From contig JALOKU010000001.1 in NCBI GenBank assembly GCA_025456345.1, positions 211,758-248,528 on the forward strand: a stretch of DNA of 36,771 nucleotides. The letters run 5' to 3'. Origin of the DNA: Vicinamibacterales bacterium. Lineage in GTDB: Bacteria; Acidobacteriota; Vicinamibacteria; Vicinamibacterales; JAKQTR01. Below, in pieces: positions 1-7,910 of this stretch; position 1 is the first letter of the stretch; every line of letters starts with the position of its first letter. The position numbers were made by a program, and so were the translations under genes. A model generated the notes under the pieces. The model saw only the letters and a list, made by a program, of their open reading frames with translations, was not told where the DNA came from and searched no databases.

Positions 1-131
1 TCGGGAACGCCACCCGGCACCCGACCCGCGGGTTCGTGGCCTACGACCCGGAGGGGTACTACCTCGAGTTCGAGCGGTTCCTGGATCACCCGCAGAACAC
101 GACACTGCTCGACGCCCTCAAGAAGCGGTGA
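1..131 (+). CDS. VOC-superfamily protein, C-terminal end (partial)
   Basis: Only the last 42 residues are present; the reading frame is open from base 3 to the TGA at 129-131. The visible peptide contains GFVAYDPEGYYLEFERF, the closing strand of the vicinal oxygen chelate (glyoxalase/extradiol dioxygenase) fold, where the glutamate of 'YLEF' is the usual last metal ligand. It could be a glyoxalase I-like enzyme or a non-heme dioxygenase; the substrate cannot be told from this fragment. Its stop overlaps the GTG start of the next gene (GTGA, 128-131), so it is very probably the upstream member of the same operon as the lyase and the amidohydrolase. Confidence 0.7.
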   Translation, partial: GNATRHPTRGFVAYDPEGYYLEFERFLDHPQNTTLLDALKKR

Positions 132-1060
132 CGCCCGTGGCCATCCGCATGGACGAGAGCGCGCACGGCGTGTACGTTATCTCGGTGACGCCGTTCACCG
201 ACGACGGCGCGGTCGACTGGGGGAGCCTGGAATCGCTTGTCGAGTTCTACATCGGATGCGGCGTGCACGGGATCACCCTGCTCGGCATGATGGGTGAGGC
301 GCACAAGCTCTCGTCCGACGAGTCCGTGCAACTGGTCGAGCGGGCGCTCCACGGCGTCGCCGGGCGCGTGCCGGTGGTGGTGGGCGTCAGCTCGGGCGGC
401 ATCGCCCCGCTGCGGAGCCTTGCGATGACCGCCATGGACGCCGGCGCCGCGTCCGTGATGGTGGCGCCACCGGCGGGGTTGAGGACCGACGACCAGATCC
501 TCGGCTACTACCGCCAGGTGGCCGCCGCCCTGGGCCCTGACGTGCCCTTCATCTATCAGGACTACCCGCAGTCGACGGCGGTGTACCTTTCGGCGTCGCT
601 CTTCGCCCGTCTGGCGGACGCCGTCCCGTCGCTGGTCATGCTGAAACTGGAGGATTGCCCGGGCCTCGACAAGCTCTCGCGCATCCGGGCCGAGGCGGCC
701 TCGGCCGGCCGGCGTCGCGTGAGCATCCTGGCCGGGAACGGCGGGCTGTACTTCCCGCAGTTCCTGCGGCGCGGCGCCGACGGCGCCATGACGGGCTTTG
801 CCTATCCCGACGTCCTCGCGCAGGTGTACGAGCGTTTCGCGGCCGGCGACGCCGAGGGCGCCGCCGACCTCTACGATCGCTTCCTGCCGCTCATCGCCCA
901 CGAACAGCAGCCCGGGTTCGGCCTGGCGCTGCGGAAGGAAATGCTCCGGCGGCGCGGGGCCATCGCGTGTGCCGCGGCCCGCCAGCCCGGGCCCGCCCTC
1001 ACGGCCGCCGACCGCGCCGAACTTGATCGCCTGCTGGCGCGGGTGGAGAAGCACCGATGA
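128..1060 (+). CDS. Dihydrodipicolinate synthase/N-acetylneuraminate lyase family protein
   Basis: A 310-residue (beta/alpha)8 class I aldolase of the DapA/NAL superfamily. The Schiff-base lysine is K173 in 'MLKLEDCPG'. The segment normally reading GTTGE is 'LLGMMGEAHKLS' (residues 51-62), and the YNVPxRT segment reads 'YQDYPQST' (143-150), so the paired threonines and the carboxylate-binding arginine of true DapA are missing. It is therefore likely a lyase or hydro-lyase for another 2-oxo acid, not the lysine-pathway enzyme. Further family marks are 'AGNGGLYFPQFLRRGADG' and the following 'GFAYPD'. GTG start overlapping the upstream stop, and its own TGA overlaps the ATG of the amidohydrolase (ATGA, 1057-1060), so the three genes are coupled. 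The actual substrate is unknown. Confidence 0.85.
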   Translation: MTPVAIRMDESAHGVYVISVTPFTDDGAVDWGSLESLVEFYIGCGVHGITLLGMMGEAHKLSSDESVQLVERALHGVAGRVPVVVGVSSGGIAPLRSLAMTAMDAGAASVMVAPPAGLRTDDQILGYYRQVAAALGPDVPFIYQDYPQSTAVYLSASLFARLADAVPSLVMLKLEDCPGLDKLSRIRAEAASAGRRRVSILAGNGGLYFPQFLRRGADGAMTGFAYPDVLAQVYERFAAGDAEGAADLYDRFLPLIAHEQQPGFGLALRKEMLRRRGAIACAAARQPGPALTAADRAELDRLLARVEKHR

Positions 1061-2460
1061 CGACGGCCTTCGATCTCGTGGTCCGCGGCGGCACGGTGGT
1101 GACCGACACCGAGACGCGCCGCCTCGACGTCGGCGTGCGCGACGGCCGCATCGCGGCGCTGGGCGAGCACCTCGGGGCGGCCGTCAGGGAGGTCGATGCC
1201 GCGGGCCGCCTCGTCATGCCCGGCGGCGTCGATGCGCACTGCCACATTGCCCAGCGATCGTCGAGCGGACTGATGACGGCCGACGACTTCTTCACGGGCG
1301 GCGTGTCGGCGGCCTGCGGAGGCACGACGACTTTCGTGCCCTTCGCCGCGCAGCACCGCGGACAGCGCCTGCGAGACGTCGTCGCCGGCTATCACCGCGC
1401 GGCCGAGGGCCGGGCCTTCATCGACTACGGGTTCCATCTCATCGTCTCGGATCCCGCCGAGGCCGTGCTGCGCGAGGACCTGCCGGACCTGGTGGCGCAG
1501 GGCTGCCCGTCGCTGAAGGTCTACATGACCTACGAGGCGCTGAAGCTGACCGACCGCCAGATGCTCGACGTCTTCGCCGCCGCCGCCCGCCTCCGGGCCA
1601 TGGTCCTCGTCCACGCGGAGAACAGCGACGCCGTCGCGTGGCAGACGAGCCGGCTGCTGGCGGCGGGGCACACCGAGCCCCGGCATCACCCCGCGTCGCG
1701 GCCGGCCCTTGCGGAAGGGGAGGCCACGCACCGCGCCATTGCGCTGGCCGGGCTGGCGGGCGCCGCAGTGTTCATCGTGCACGTCTCCTGCCGCCAGGCC
1801 CTGGCGCCGATCATCCAGGCGAAGGCGGAGGGGCGGCGCGTCTGGGCCGAAACCTGCCCGCAGTACCTGCTGCTCTCGGCCGCCGACATGGACCGGCCCG
1901 GGTTCGAGATGGCCAAGTTCATCTGCAGCCCGCCGCTGCGCTCCGCGCCGGACCAGGCGGCGCTCTGGGAGGCCCTCTCGGACGGGACGCTCGACCTGGT
2001 CGCGTCCGATCACGCGCCGTACCGCCTTCACGACGTGAACGGCAAGCTGGCCCACGGCGCGGATGCGCCGTTCACGAGCATTCCGAACGGCATGCCCGGG
2101 CTCGAATTGCGCCTGCCGCTGCTGTTCTCCGAAGGCGTGGTGAAGGGCCGCCTCACCGCCAGCCAGTTCGTCGCCCTTACCTCGACCAACCCCGCCCGCC
2201 TCTACGGGATGTACCCCAGGAAGGGCGCGATTGCCGTGGGGTCCGACGCCGATCTGGCCGTGTGGGACCCGGACCGGGAGGTGGTGGTGAGCCACGCTGC
2301 GCTGCACGACGCCATGGACTACACGCCGTTCGAAGGCCTGCGCACGACCGGGTGGCCGGCATGCACGATCTCGCGCGGCGAGATCGTGTGGGATGGCCGG
2401 TCCGTGCACGGCGATGCCGGTCGAGGCCGGTTCGTCGCGCGCGCGCCCCTCGAACATTGA
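1057..2460 (+). CDS. Dihydropyrimidinase/hydantoinase-type amidohydrolase
   Basis: A 467-residue cyclic-amide hydrolase of the amidohydrolase superfamily, expected to open dihydropyrimidine, hydantoin or similar cyclic ureide rings in the cytoplasm using a binuclear metal site. All ligands are visible: H61 and H63 ('GVDAHCHI'), the carbamylated lysine K154 ('SLKVYMTY'), H186 ('VLVHAEN'), H242 ('FIVHVSC') and D318 ('ASDHAPY'). N-terminal 'DLVVRGGTVVTDTETRRLDVGV' is the small beta-sandwich domain typical of these enzymes. Length matches the family. It follows the DapA-like lyase with a 4-base overlap, which suggests a short catabolic pathway in which ring opening and carbon-carbon cleavage are consecutive or act on related compounds. 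D-hydantoinase versus dihydropyrimidinase cannot be decided here. Confidence 0.88.
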   Translation: MTTAFDLVVRGGTVVTDTETRRLDVGVRDGRIAALGEHLGAAVREVDAAGRLVMPGGVDAHCHIAQRSSSGLMTADDFFTGGVSAACGGTTTFVPFAAQHRGQRLRDVVAGYHRAAEGRAFIDYGFHLIVSDPAEAVLREDLPDLVAQGCPSLKVYMTYEALKLTDRQMLDVFAAAARLRAMVLVHAENSDAVAWQTSRLLAAGHTEPRHHPASRPALAEGEATHRAIALAGLAGAAVFIVHVSCRQALAPIIQAKAEGRRVWAETCPQYLLLSAADMDRPGFEMAKFICSPPLRSAPDQAALWEALSDGTLDLVASDHAPYRLHDVNGKLAHGADAPFTSIPNGMPGLELRLPLLFSEGVVKGRLTASQFVALTSTNPARLYGMYPRKGAIAVGSDADLAVWDPDREVVVSHAALHDAMDYTPFEGLRTTGWPACTISRGEIVWDGRSVHGDAGRGRFVARAPLEH

Positions 2461-2512
2461 CGCTTCGGCGCGGCGCGGCCCCTGCGTCCGGTGACAGGGG
2501 ATGGAGGTCGGG

Positions 2513-3052
2513 ATGGAGAAGCGAGTCGGGTTCGGCCCCAGGCTGGCTGCAGCCGCCATCGATCTGCTGATTGTGGGCATCGTCGGGTTTGTCGCGGGCG
2601 CCGCGATCGGCGGCATGCTGGGAGGCTGGATCGGCGGCGCGCTTGGCGAATCGGGGGGCGCAGGGGCGTCGTCGGGTGCATTGGGCGCCGCCGTCGGCGC
2701 GGTGCTCGGTGCGGTGGCCGCCTTCGGCGGGTTCGTCTTCCTCTACAGCCTGATCGAGGCCTTCACCGGGGCGTCGCCGGGCAAGATGATCCTCGGCCTC
2801 ACGGCAGGAACCGACGATGGGCGCCGGGGCTCGCCGGCGCTCTACGTGAAGCGCTGGGCCATCAAGTACTCGGGCACGTTGCTCGGCCTGCTGGGCGCGG
2901 TTCCAGGCCTTCACGTCCTCGGCCTGCTGGCCCCGGCGGCGGGCCTCATCGTGTTCGTCGGCTGCTTCCTCGTGCTCGGCGACAAGCGACAGTCCCTGCA
3001 CGATCTGGGAGCGGCAACAGCGGTCTTCAGGAAGGCGGACCTGGCCGTCTGA
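2513..3052 (+). CDS. RDD-domain membrane protein
   Basis: A small integral membrane protein (179 residues from this start). The RDD family marks are present: an early Arg and Asp in the first helix ('GPRLAAAAIDLLIVGIVG'), 'SPGKMILGL' in the middle, and 'RQSLHDLGAATAV' at the end. Between the first two helices is an unusually glycine/alanine-rich stretch with GxxxG-like spacing, which may be a glycine zipper helix pair. RDD proteins are often linked to ion or solute transport but have no settled function. An ATG lies at 2501 and another at 2513; the second is preferred because GGAGG at 2503-2507 is spaced 5 bases from it, whereas the first has only GGGG touching the start codon. Confidence 0.75.
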   Translation: MEKRVGFGPRLAAAAIDLLIVGIVGFVAGAAIGGMLGGWIGGALGESGGAGASSGALGAAVGAVLGAVAAFGGFVFLYSLIEAFTGASPGKMILGLTAGTDDGRRGSPALYVKRWAIKYSGTLLGLLGAVPGLHVLGLLAPAAGLIVFVGCFLVLGDKRQSLHDLGAATAVFRKADLAV

Positions 3053-3094
3053 ACCCGATGAGCCGATTGTCGGGGAGACTGCGCATTACGGAAC

Positions 3095-3868
3095 ATGGGC
3101 AGGCAGAAACGCGTCCTGGCGTGGTGCGTGATGCTGGCGGCGGCCATGCCCGCTGCGCAGGAGTTGCGACCGCCGATTGAGGCTGGCTGGAAGGCCTACC
3201 TGGCCGCAGTCGAGCCTCGCATCAGCGGTGCGCGCGGCCAGGCCATTGCTCCCCGCCCAGGCGTCGACCGCGGAGAGATTTTCATCGAGCAGGTCAGCAC
3301 GCCGGGCCCGGATGGCGACCTGGAGGTCCGCGACGCCGGCGTCCACCATTGGCGCGGGACCGTGCTGGTTCCCGGCGCACGGCTCGACGAGGTCGTGTCG
3401 CGGCTCGAACGCGAACCGCCAGACACACGCCAGGAAGACGTCGTGTCGTCGTCGATCCTCCAGGCGCGGCCGGGCTGGATCAAGGTGGCGATCCGCGTCC
3501 GTCGCTCGCTCATCATGTCGGCGGTGTTCGACACGGAACACGAGGTGCGCTTCGAACGGTACGGTGCGCCCCGGGCCGCCAGTTGGAGCATTGCGACGAA
3601 AATCGTGGAGGTGGCCGACGCCGGGACCCCGAACGAACGGCCCAAGAAACCGGAGGAAGACCGGGACCTGCTCTGGAGGTGGAACGCCTACTGGCGGTAC
3701 GAACAGGTCGAGCAAGGCGTGATGGTGGAGTGCGAGTCGATTACGCTGAGCCGGCCCGTGCCGTTCATGCTGAAGCCGGTGGCCGGCCCGCTCGTCAGGC
3801 ATGTGGCCCGCGAGTCGATGGAGCGCACGCTCGCTGTCTTCCGCGATCGATTCCGCAAGGATAGATAA
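3095..3868 (+). CDS. Exported protein of unknown function, possibly SRPBCC/START-like
   Basis: A 257-residue protein with a short N-terminal signal sequence ('RVLAWCVMLAAAMPAAQ'), so it is likely periplasmic. I do not recognise a characterised family. The mixed alpha/beta pattern, a central block 'GWIKVAIRVRRSLIMSAVFDTEHEVRFE' and the ending 'YWRYEQVEQGVMVECESI...' followed by a last amphipathic helix ('VARESMERTLAVFRDRFRK') resemble lipid-binding START/SRPBCC-like proteins; this is a fold guess only. No catalytic motif is seen. It is 42 bases after the RDD gene and may share its transcript. Downstream lies a heptamer repeat array. Confidence 0.6.
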   Translation: MGRQKRVLAWCVMLAAAMPAAQELRPPIEAGWKAYLAAVEPRISGARGQAIAPRPGVDRGEIFIEQVSTPGPDGDLEVRDAGVHHWRGTVLVPGARLDEVVSRLEREPPDTRQEDVVSSSILQARPGWIKVAIRVRRSLIMSAVFDTEHEVRFERYGAPRAASWSIATKIVEVADAGTPNERPKKPEEDRDLLWRWNAYWRYEQVEQGVMVECESITLSRPVPFMLKPVAGPLVRHVARESMERTLAVFRDRFRKDR

Positions 3869-3880
3869 CCTACCCTCTTT

Positions 3881-3915
3881 CCCCTAGCCCCTAGCCCCTA
3901 GCTCCTAGCCCCTAG
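3881..3915. repeat. Heptanucleotide tandem repeat array, unit CCCCTAG x5
   Basis: Five consecutive 7-base units in perfect register: CCCCTAG, CCCCTAG, CCCCTAG, CTCCTAG, CCCCTAG. It fills the gap between two convergent genes (stop at 3868 on +, stop at 3912-3914 on -). The TAG stop of the minus-strand PLP gene is inside the last unit. Because CTAG is a palindrome and 7 is not a multiple of 3, the array holds TAG codons in all frames on both strands. Confidence 0.9.
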
Positions 3916-5102
3916 ATCTTCCCGAGCGCCTGCGCGAGGTCGGCGATGAGATCGTTGGCGCTCTCGATGCCCACCGAGAGGCGGACCAGTCCGTCGCTGA
4001 TGCCCGACTCCTCGCGGTGTTCGCGCGACATGCCGGCGTGTGTCATCGACGCCGGGTGCTCGATGAGCGTTTCGACGCCGCCGAGCGAGACGGCCAGCGT
4101 GGCGAGCCGCACGTTGTCCATCACCGCACGGCCGGCCTCGAGGCCGCCCTTCAGGCCGAAGGCGATCATGGCGCCGAAGCCGCTCATCTGCCGCCTCGCG
4201 AGATCGTGCTGCGGGTGGGAGGGCAGCCCGACGTACCGCACCCACTCCACCTGCGGACGCCCCTCGAGCCATCGGGCGATGGTCGCGGCGTTTTCCTGTG
4301 CCCGTTCGATGCGCAGCGACAGCGTCTTCAGGCCGCGCAGCACCAGGTAGGCCTGGTGGGGGTCCATGTTGCACCCGAGGGTGGTCATCATGGGGCGGAG
4401 CTTCCGGTAGAGCGCCTCGTCTTTCGCCACGACGATCCCGCCCACCACGTCTGCGTGGCCATTCAGGAACTTGGTCACGCTGTGCAGGATGACGTCGGCG
4501 CCGAACTCGAACGGCCGGTGCAGGAACGGGCTGCAGAACGTGTTGTCCACCACCAGCAGCGCGCCGTGCTCGTGGGCGATATCGGCCGCGCCGCGGATGT
4601 CGGTGACGTCCATCGTCGGGTTGGCGACGCTCTCGGTGTAGACGATGCGGGTGGTCGGGCGCATGGCGCGGCGCAGGTGGCCCAGATCGGTGGTGTCGAT
4701 CCAGCTCGACTCCACGCCGAAGCGCGACAGGTGCTTCTCGGCGAGCAGCCGCGACGGTCCGTACACGCTCGCCGTGCCGACCATGTGCGTGCCCTGGTCG
4801 AGCAGCGCCATGTAGACCGTCGAGACCGCCCCCATGCCCGAGCTGGTGGCGATCCCGGCGAATCCGCCCTCCAGTTCGGCCATCTGCCGTTCGAGGGCGT
4901 TGATGGTCGGGTTGCCCAGCCGCGTGTAGATGAAGCCGTCCGTCGTGCCGGCGAAGCGGTCCGCGCCCTGCTTGGCGTTGTCGAACGCGAACGTCGACGT
5001 CTGATAGATGGGGACCGTCGCGCTGCCGTACGGATCGTGATGACCCCCGGCGTGGATGACCTTCGTGTCGAAGCCCAGGTTCTTGGTATCGATGTGAGCC
5101 AT
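3912..5102 (-). CDS. Cys/Met metabolism PLP-dependent enzyme (cystathionine gamma-synthase/gamma-lyase family)
   Basis: A 396-residue fold type I PLP enzyme of trans-sulfuration/methionine metabolism. Marks are 'YTRLGNPTINALERQ' near residue 60, 'SSGMGAVST' (88-95), D186 in 'VVDNTF' and the PLP lysine K211 in 'HSVTKFLNGH'. The usual substrate-determining loop YG(C/G)(T/S) is 'YGPSR' here (Y114), so the cysteine typical of methionine gamma-lyase is absent; synthase, lyase or sulfhydrylase activity cannot be separated. The ATG at 5102 is chosen because AGGAAGG lies 6 bases upstream; an open frame continues further upstream but is out of family. A TATACT box sits about 32 bases before the start. 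A homologue with the same C-terminal motifs lies at 29562-30758. Confidence 0.88.
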   Translation of the reverse strand: MAHIDTKNLGFDTKVIHAGGHHDPYGSATVPIYQTSTFAFDNAKQGADRFAGTTDGFIYTRLGNPTINALERQMAELEGGFAGIATSSGMGAVSTVYMALLDQGTHMVGTASVYGPSRLLAEKHLSRFGVESSWIDTTDLGHLRRAMRPTTRIVYTESVANPTMDVTDIRGAADIAHEHGALLVVDNTFCSPFLHRPFEFGADVILHSVTKFLNGHADVVGGIVVAKDEALYRKLRPMMTTLGCNMDPHQAYLVLRGLKTLSLRIERAQENAATIARWLEGRPQVEWVRYVGLPSHPQHDLARRQMSGFGAMIAFGLKGGLEAGRAVMDNVRLATLAVSLGGVETLIEHPASMTHAGMSREHREESGISDGLVRLSVGIESANDLIADLAQALGKI

Positions 5103-5133
5103 ATGAGTCCTTCCTGCGGAACGAAAGGCCACC

Positions 5134-5139
5134 AGTATA
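5134..5139 (-). promoter_or_regulatory. Possible -10 box (TATACT) for the PLP enzyme gene
   Basis: Reading the minus strand, TATACT ends about 31 bases before the ATG at 5102, in the 97-base divergent spacer with the radical SAM gene. No convincing -35 hexamer is visible. The same hexamer at nearly the same distance precedes the regulator gene at 24357. Confidence 0.4.
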
Positions 5140-5199
5140 CGCGGTGCGGACGGCCGCCGGCGGATGTAGGATGGGCGGGGGCCGACCCCCGGCCGAGCC

Positions 5200-6366
5200 A
5201 TGCCAAGCCGCCGAGCGTTCCTTCGCACCGTTGCCTGCGCCGCCCCCGCGCCGATCTGGCGCTGGGAGCCCCAGGGTGATGCCGGCCAGGCGCCGCGTGC
5301 GCGCTACTGGGTGTCAGGCGCCGCCGCAACCGGCGAGTGCGGCGGCTGCCATCCCGGCGCCCGGGGCCTCGATCGCGCACACGTCCACGACCGCACGGCC
5401 GTCGCGTGCCAGCTGTGCGCCCAGCGCTGCACGATCAGCAACGGACACTCGGGGCGCTGCCGCGCCCGCAAGAACGTCGGCGGCGAGTTGCGCAGCCTGG
5501 TGTACGGACGCCCGGTGGCGGTCCACGTGGATCCGATCGAGAAGAAGCCCTTCTTCCATTTTCTGCCCGGGAGCGCGGCGTATTCGCTGGGCACGGTGGG
5601 ATGCCCGCTGAGCTGCAGGTTCTGCCAGAACTGGCAGATCTCCCAGGCGCAACCTGGCGACTTCGATGCCGCGTACATGGGCCCCGCCGCCGTTGTCGAC
5701 GCCGCCGTCCGCCGAGGGGCCCCGGTTGTGGCGTTCACCTACAACGAGCCGGCCGTGTTTGCCGAGTACGCCCTCGACATCGCGGCCGCCGGCCGCCCCC
5801 GCGGGCTGCGGCACGTGATGGTCAGCTGCGGATTCATGAACCAGCGGCCGCTCGCCGACCTGTGCCGGGTGCTGGAGGCCGTCAAGATCGACCTGAAGGG
5901 TTTCAGCGAGGACTTCTATCGGACCGTGTCGGGGGCCGCCCTCGCGCCCGTCCTCCGCAGCATCGTGCAGATTCGAAAGGCCGGCGTGCATCTCGAGATC
6001 GTGAACCTGGTGGTGCCCACGCTCAACGACGCCGAGGCGTCGCTGGCCCGCCTGGCGAACTGGGTGATGAGCGAACTCGGCGCCGACGTGCCCCTCCACT
6101 TCACGCGCTTCCAGCCGGACTATCAGCTGCTGAACCTGCCGCCGACGCCCGTCGCGACGCTCGAGCGCGCCCGCGACATGGCGATGGCGCGCGGGCTGCG
6201 GTACGTGTACGTCGGCAACGTGCCCGGGCATGCGGGCAACCATACCTATTGCCCGACATGCCGCGCGCGCGTCATCACGCGGCAGGACTTCTTCGTGCTC
6301 GAGTCTTCCCTGAAGGACGGGCGATGCGCCGCGTGCGGCCGCCCGATTGCCGGAGTCTGGTCGTGA
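5200..6366 (+). CDS. amrS: AmmeMemoRadiSam system radical SAM enzyme (AmrS)
   Basis: A 388-residue radical SAM protein. The cluster motif is C135-x3-C139-x2-C142 ('CPLSCRFCQNW'). Upstream are the family blocks 'CQLCAQRC' and 'GRPVAVHVDPIEKKPFFHF'; near the C-terminus comes 'YVGNVPGHAGNHTYCPTC' followed by a second CxxC ('CAAC'), a likely zinc ribbon. The role of AmrS is not established; genomic association with MEMO and AMMECR1 proteins defines the system, and both follow at once here. Oddities: the N-terminus starts PSRRAFLRT, a match to the twin-arginine consensus, although the hydrophobic stretch after it is short and weak; and residues 47-51 are CGGCH, a CxxCH that could be chance or a heme site. 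The start codon has a poor Shine-Dalgarno sequence, so the N-terminus deserves caution. Confidence 0.9.
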   Translation: MPSRRAFLRTVACAAPAPIWRWEPQGDAGQAPRARYWVSGAAATGECGGCHPGARGLDRAHVHDRTAVACQLCAQRCTISNGHSGRCRARKNVGGELRSLVYGRPVAVHVDPIEKKPFFHFLPGSAAYSLGTVGCPLSCRFCQNWQISQAQPGDFDAAYMGPAAVVDAAVRRGAPVVAFTYNEPAVFAEYALDIAAAGRPRGLRHVMVSCGFMNQRPLADLCRVLEAVKIDLKGFSEDFYRTVSGAALAPVLRSIVQIRKAGVHLEIVNLVVPTLNDAEASLARLANWVMSELGADVPLHFTRFQPDYQLLNLPPTPVATLERARDMAMARGLRYVYVGNVPGHAGNHTYCPTCRARVITRQDFFVLESSLKDGRCAACGRPIAGVWS

Positions 6367-6374
6367 GGCCGCCC

Positions 6375-7910
6375 ATGAGAATCTCCCGTCTCGTCCTGCT
6401 CGGCATCGCGGCCGCGGCCGTTCTGGCAGGCGGTCCGCGCCTGCGCGCGGATCCGGCGCCCCAGGAGATCCGGCCGCCGGCGTTTGCCGGGCAGTTCTAT
6501 CCGGCCGACCCGGCGGCGCTGCGGGCCGCCCTCGAAGGCTTCATGAAGGACGCGCTGCCGGCGCGCGTGGACGGGCCCGTGGCGCTCGTCGTGCCCCACG
6601 CCGGCTACATCTACTCGGGTCAGATCGCGGCGGATGCGTACCGGCAGGCCGCGGCGGCACCCGTCGAGACAGTGGTGATCCTGGGGGCCAATCACACGAG
6701 CGGCTCCTTCCGCCGCGTGTCGGTGTACGACGGCGAGGGCTACCGCACCCCGCTCGGCGTGGCCCGGGTCGACCGCGACCTCGCGGCGGCGCTCGTGAAG
6801 GAGGGCGGAGGCGTGTTCGACGCGAGCCTTCATGAGCGGGAGCATTCCGTCGAAGTGCAGGTGCCGTTTGTGCAGCACCTGTTTCCGCGCGCCGCGGTCG
6901 TGCCCGTCGTCGTCGGCAGTGCCGACCCGGAGTCGTGCCGCCGATTCGGCCGGGCGCTCGCCGCGCTCGCGGCCGGCCGCCGCGTGCTCATCGTGGCGAG
7001 TTCAGACCTCTCGCACTACCCGGAGCGGCGCGTTGCCGCCGGCGTCGACCGGCGCACACTCGAGGCCATCGCGGGCATGAAAGCGGACGATGTCGGCGAC
7101 ATGCGGGCCCGGCCGGCGAACCTGGACGGGCGCGGCGTCGAGACGTGCGCGTGCGGCGAAGGGCCGATTCGCGTCGCCATCGAGGCGGCCCGCGCCCTCG
7201 GCGCGCTGAGGGGCACCGTGGTCAGCTATGCGAACTCCGGCGACACCGCCATCGGCGATCCCGGCCGCGTCGTGGGCTACGGCGCCGTCGCGTTCAGCCG
7301 GGGAGAGGCCGGCGCCGATCTCCGCGCGCTCCAGCCGGTGGCGGCGGATCCGGCCGGTGCGCTCGACGCCGACGACAGGAAGGCGCTGCTGCGCCTTGCG
7401 CGAGAGACGATCACCCGTTATCTCCGGACCGAGACCGTGCCGCTGCCGCGCGGCGGATCGGCGCGGCTGCTGCGCGAGTCGGGGGCGTTTGTCACCCTGA
7501 AGACCCACGGGCAGTTGCGGGGCTGCATCGGACGGATCCAGCCCGCCGGCCCGCTGCTTCAGCTTGTCGGCACGCTCGCGCTGGATTCGGCGTTCCGGGA
7601 CCGCCGCTTCAAGCCCGTCGGCGCAGGCGAGCTCAAGGACATCGAGATCGAAGTGTCGGTGCTCACGCCTCCCGTGAGCGTGCCCGGGCCGGACGCCGTT
7701 CAGCCCGGGCGGGACGGCGTGGTGCTGGTTGTCGGCGACCGCTCCGCGGTCTTCCTCCCTCAGGTGGCGACCGAGCAAGGGTGGAGCCGCACGGAACTGC
7801 TGGACAATCTGGCGCAGAAAGCCGGATTGGCGTCGGGCGCCTGGCGCGACAGACGGGCGAGGCTCCTGACGTTCCGGGCCGACGTCTTCGACGAGTCGCT
7901 CCTGAAGTGA
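6375..7910 (+). CDS. MEMO1-AMMECR1 fusion (AmmeMemoRadiSam proteins B and A) with signal peptide
   Basis: A 511-residue fusion. Residues 1-26 look like a Sec signal peptide (RISRLVLLGIAAAAVLAGG, then a likely cut after 'LRA'). Residues 33-308 are a MEMO domain, a LigB-dioxygenase-like fold: H75 in 'PHAGYIYSG', H107 in 'GANHTSG', 'EREHSVEVQVPF', 'SSDLSHY' and cysteines C258/C260 in 'ETCACGEGP'. Residues 330-511 are an AMMECR1 domain with the hallmark 'LRGCIG' (381-386) and 'FLPQVATEQGW'. The two are usually separate proteins. The ATG at 6375, 8 bases after the AmrS stop, is preferred because it starts the signal peptide; the frame is open far upstream but that part is AmrS in another frame. 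The stop overlaps the next gene's GTG. Confidence 0.92.
   Translation: MRISRLVLLGIAAAAVLAGGPRLRADPAPQEIRPPAFAGQFYPADPAALRAALEGFMKDALPARVDGPVALVVPHAGYIYSGQIAADAYRQAAAAPVETVVILGANHTSGSFRRVSVYDGEGYRTPLGVARVDRDLAAALVKEGGGVFDASLHEREHSVEVQVPFVQHLFPRAAVVPVVVGSADPESCRRFGRALAALAAGRRVLIVASSDLSHYPERRVAAGVDRRTLEAIAGMKADDVGDMRARPANLDGRGVETCACGEGPIRVAIEAARALGALRGTVVSYANSGDTAIGDPGRVVGYGAVAFSRGEAGADLRALQPVAADPAGALDADDRKALLRLARETITRYLRTETVPLPRGGSARLLRESGAFVTLKTHGQLRGCIGRIQPAGPLLQLVGTLALDSAFRDRRFKPVGAGELKDIEIEVSVLTPPVSVPGPDAVQPGRDGVVLVVGDRSAVFLPQVATEQGWSRTELLDNLAQKAGLASGAWRDRRARLLTFRADVFDESLLK

Noticed and set aside
871..2616. 581-codon frame antisense to the amidohydrolase
   Set aside because: Composition is typical of antisense frames in GC-rich DNA and the opposite strand has a complete catalytic site.
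3881..3915. CRISPR array
   Set aside because: Units are 7 bases with no spacers; no cas genes are present.
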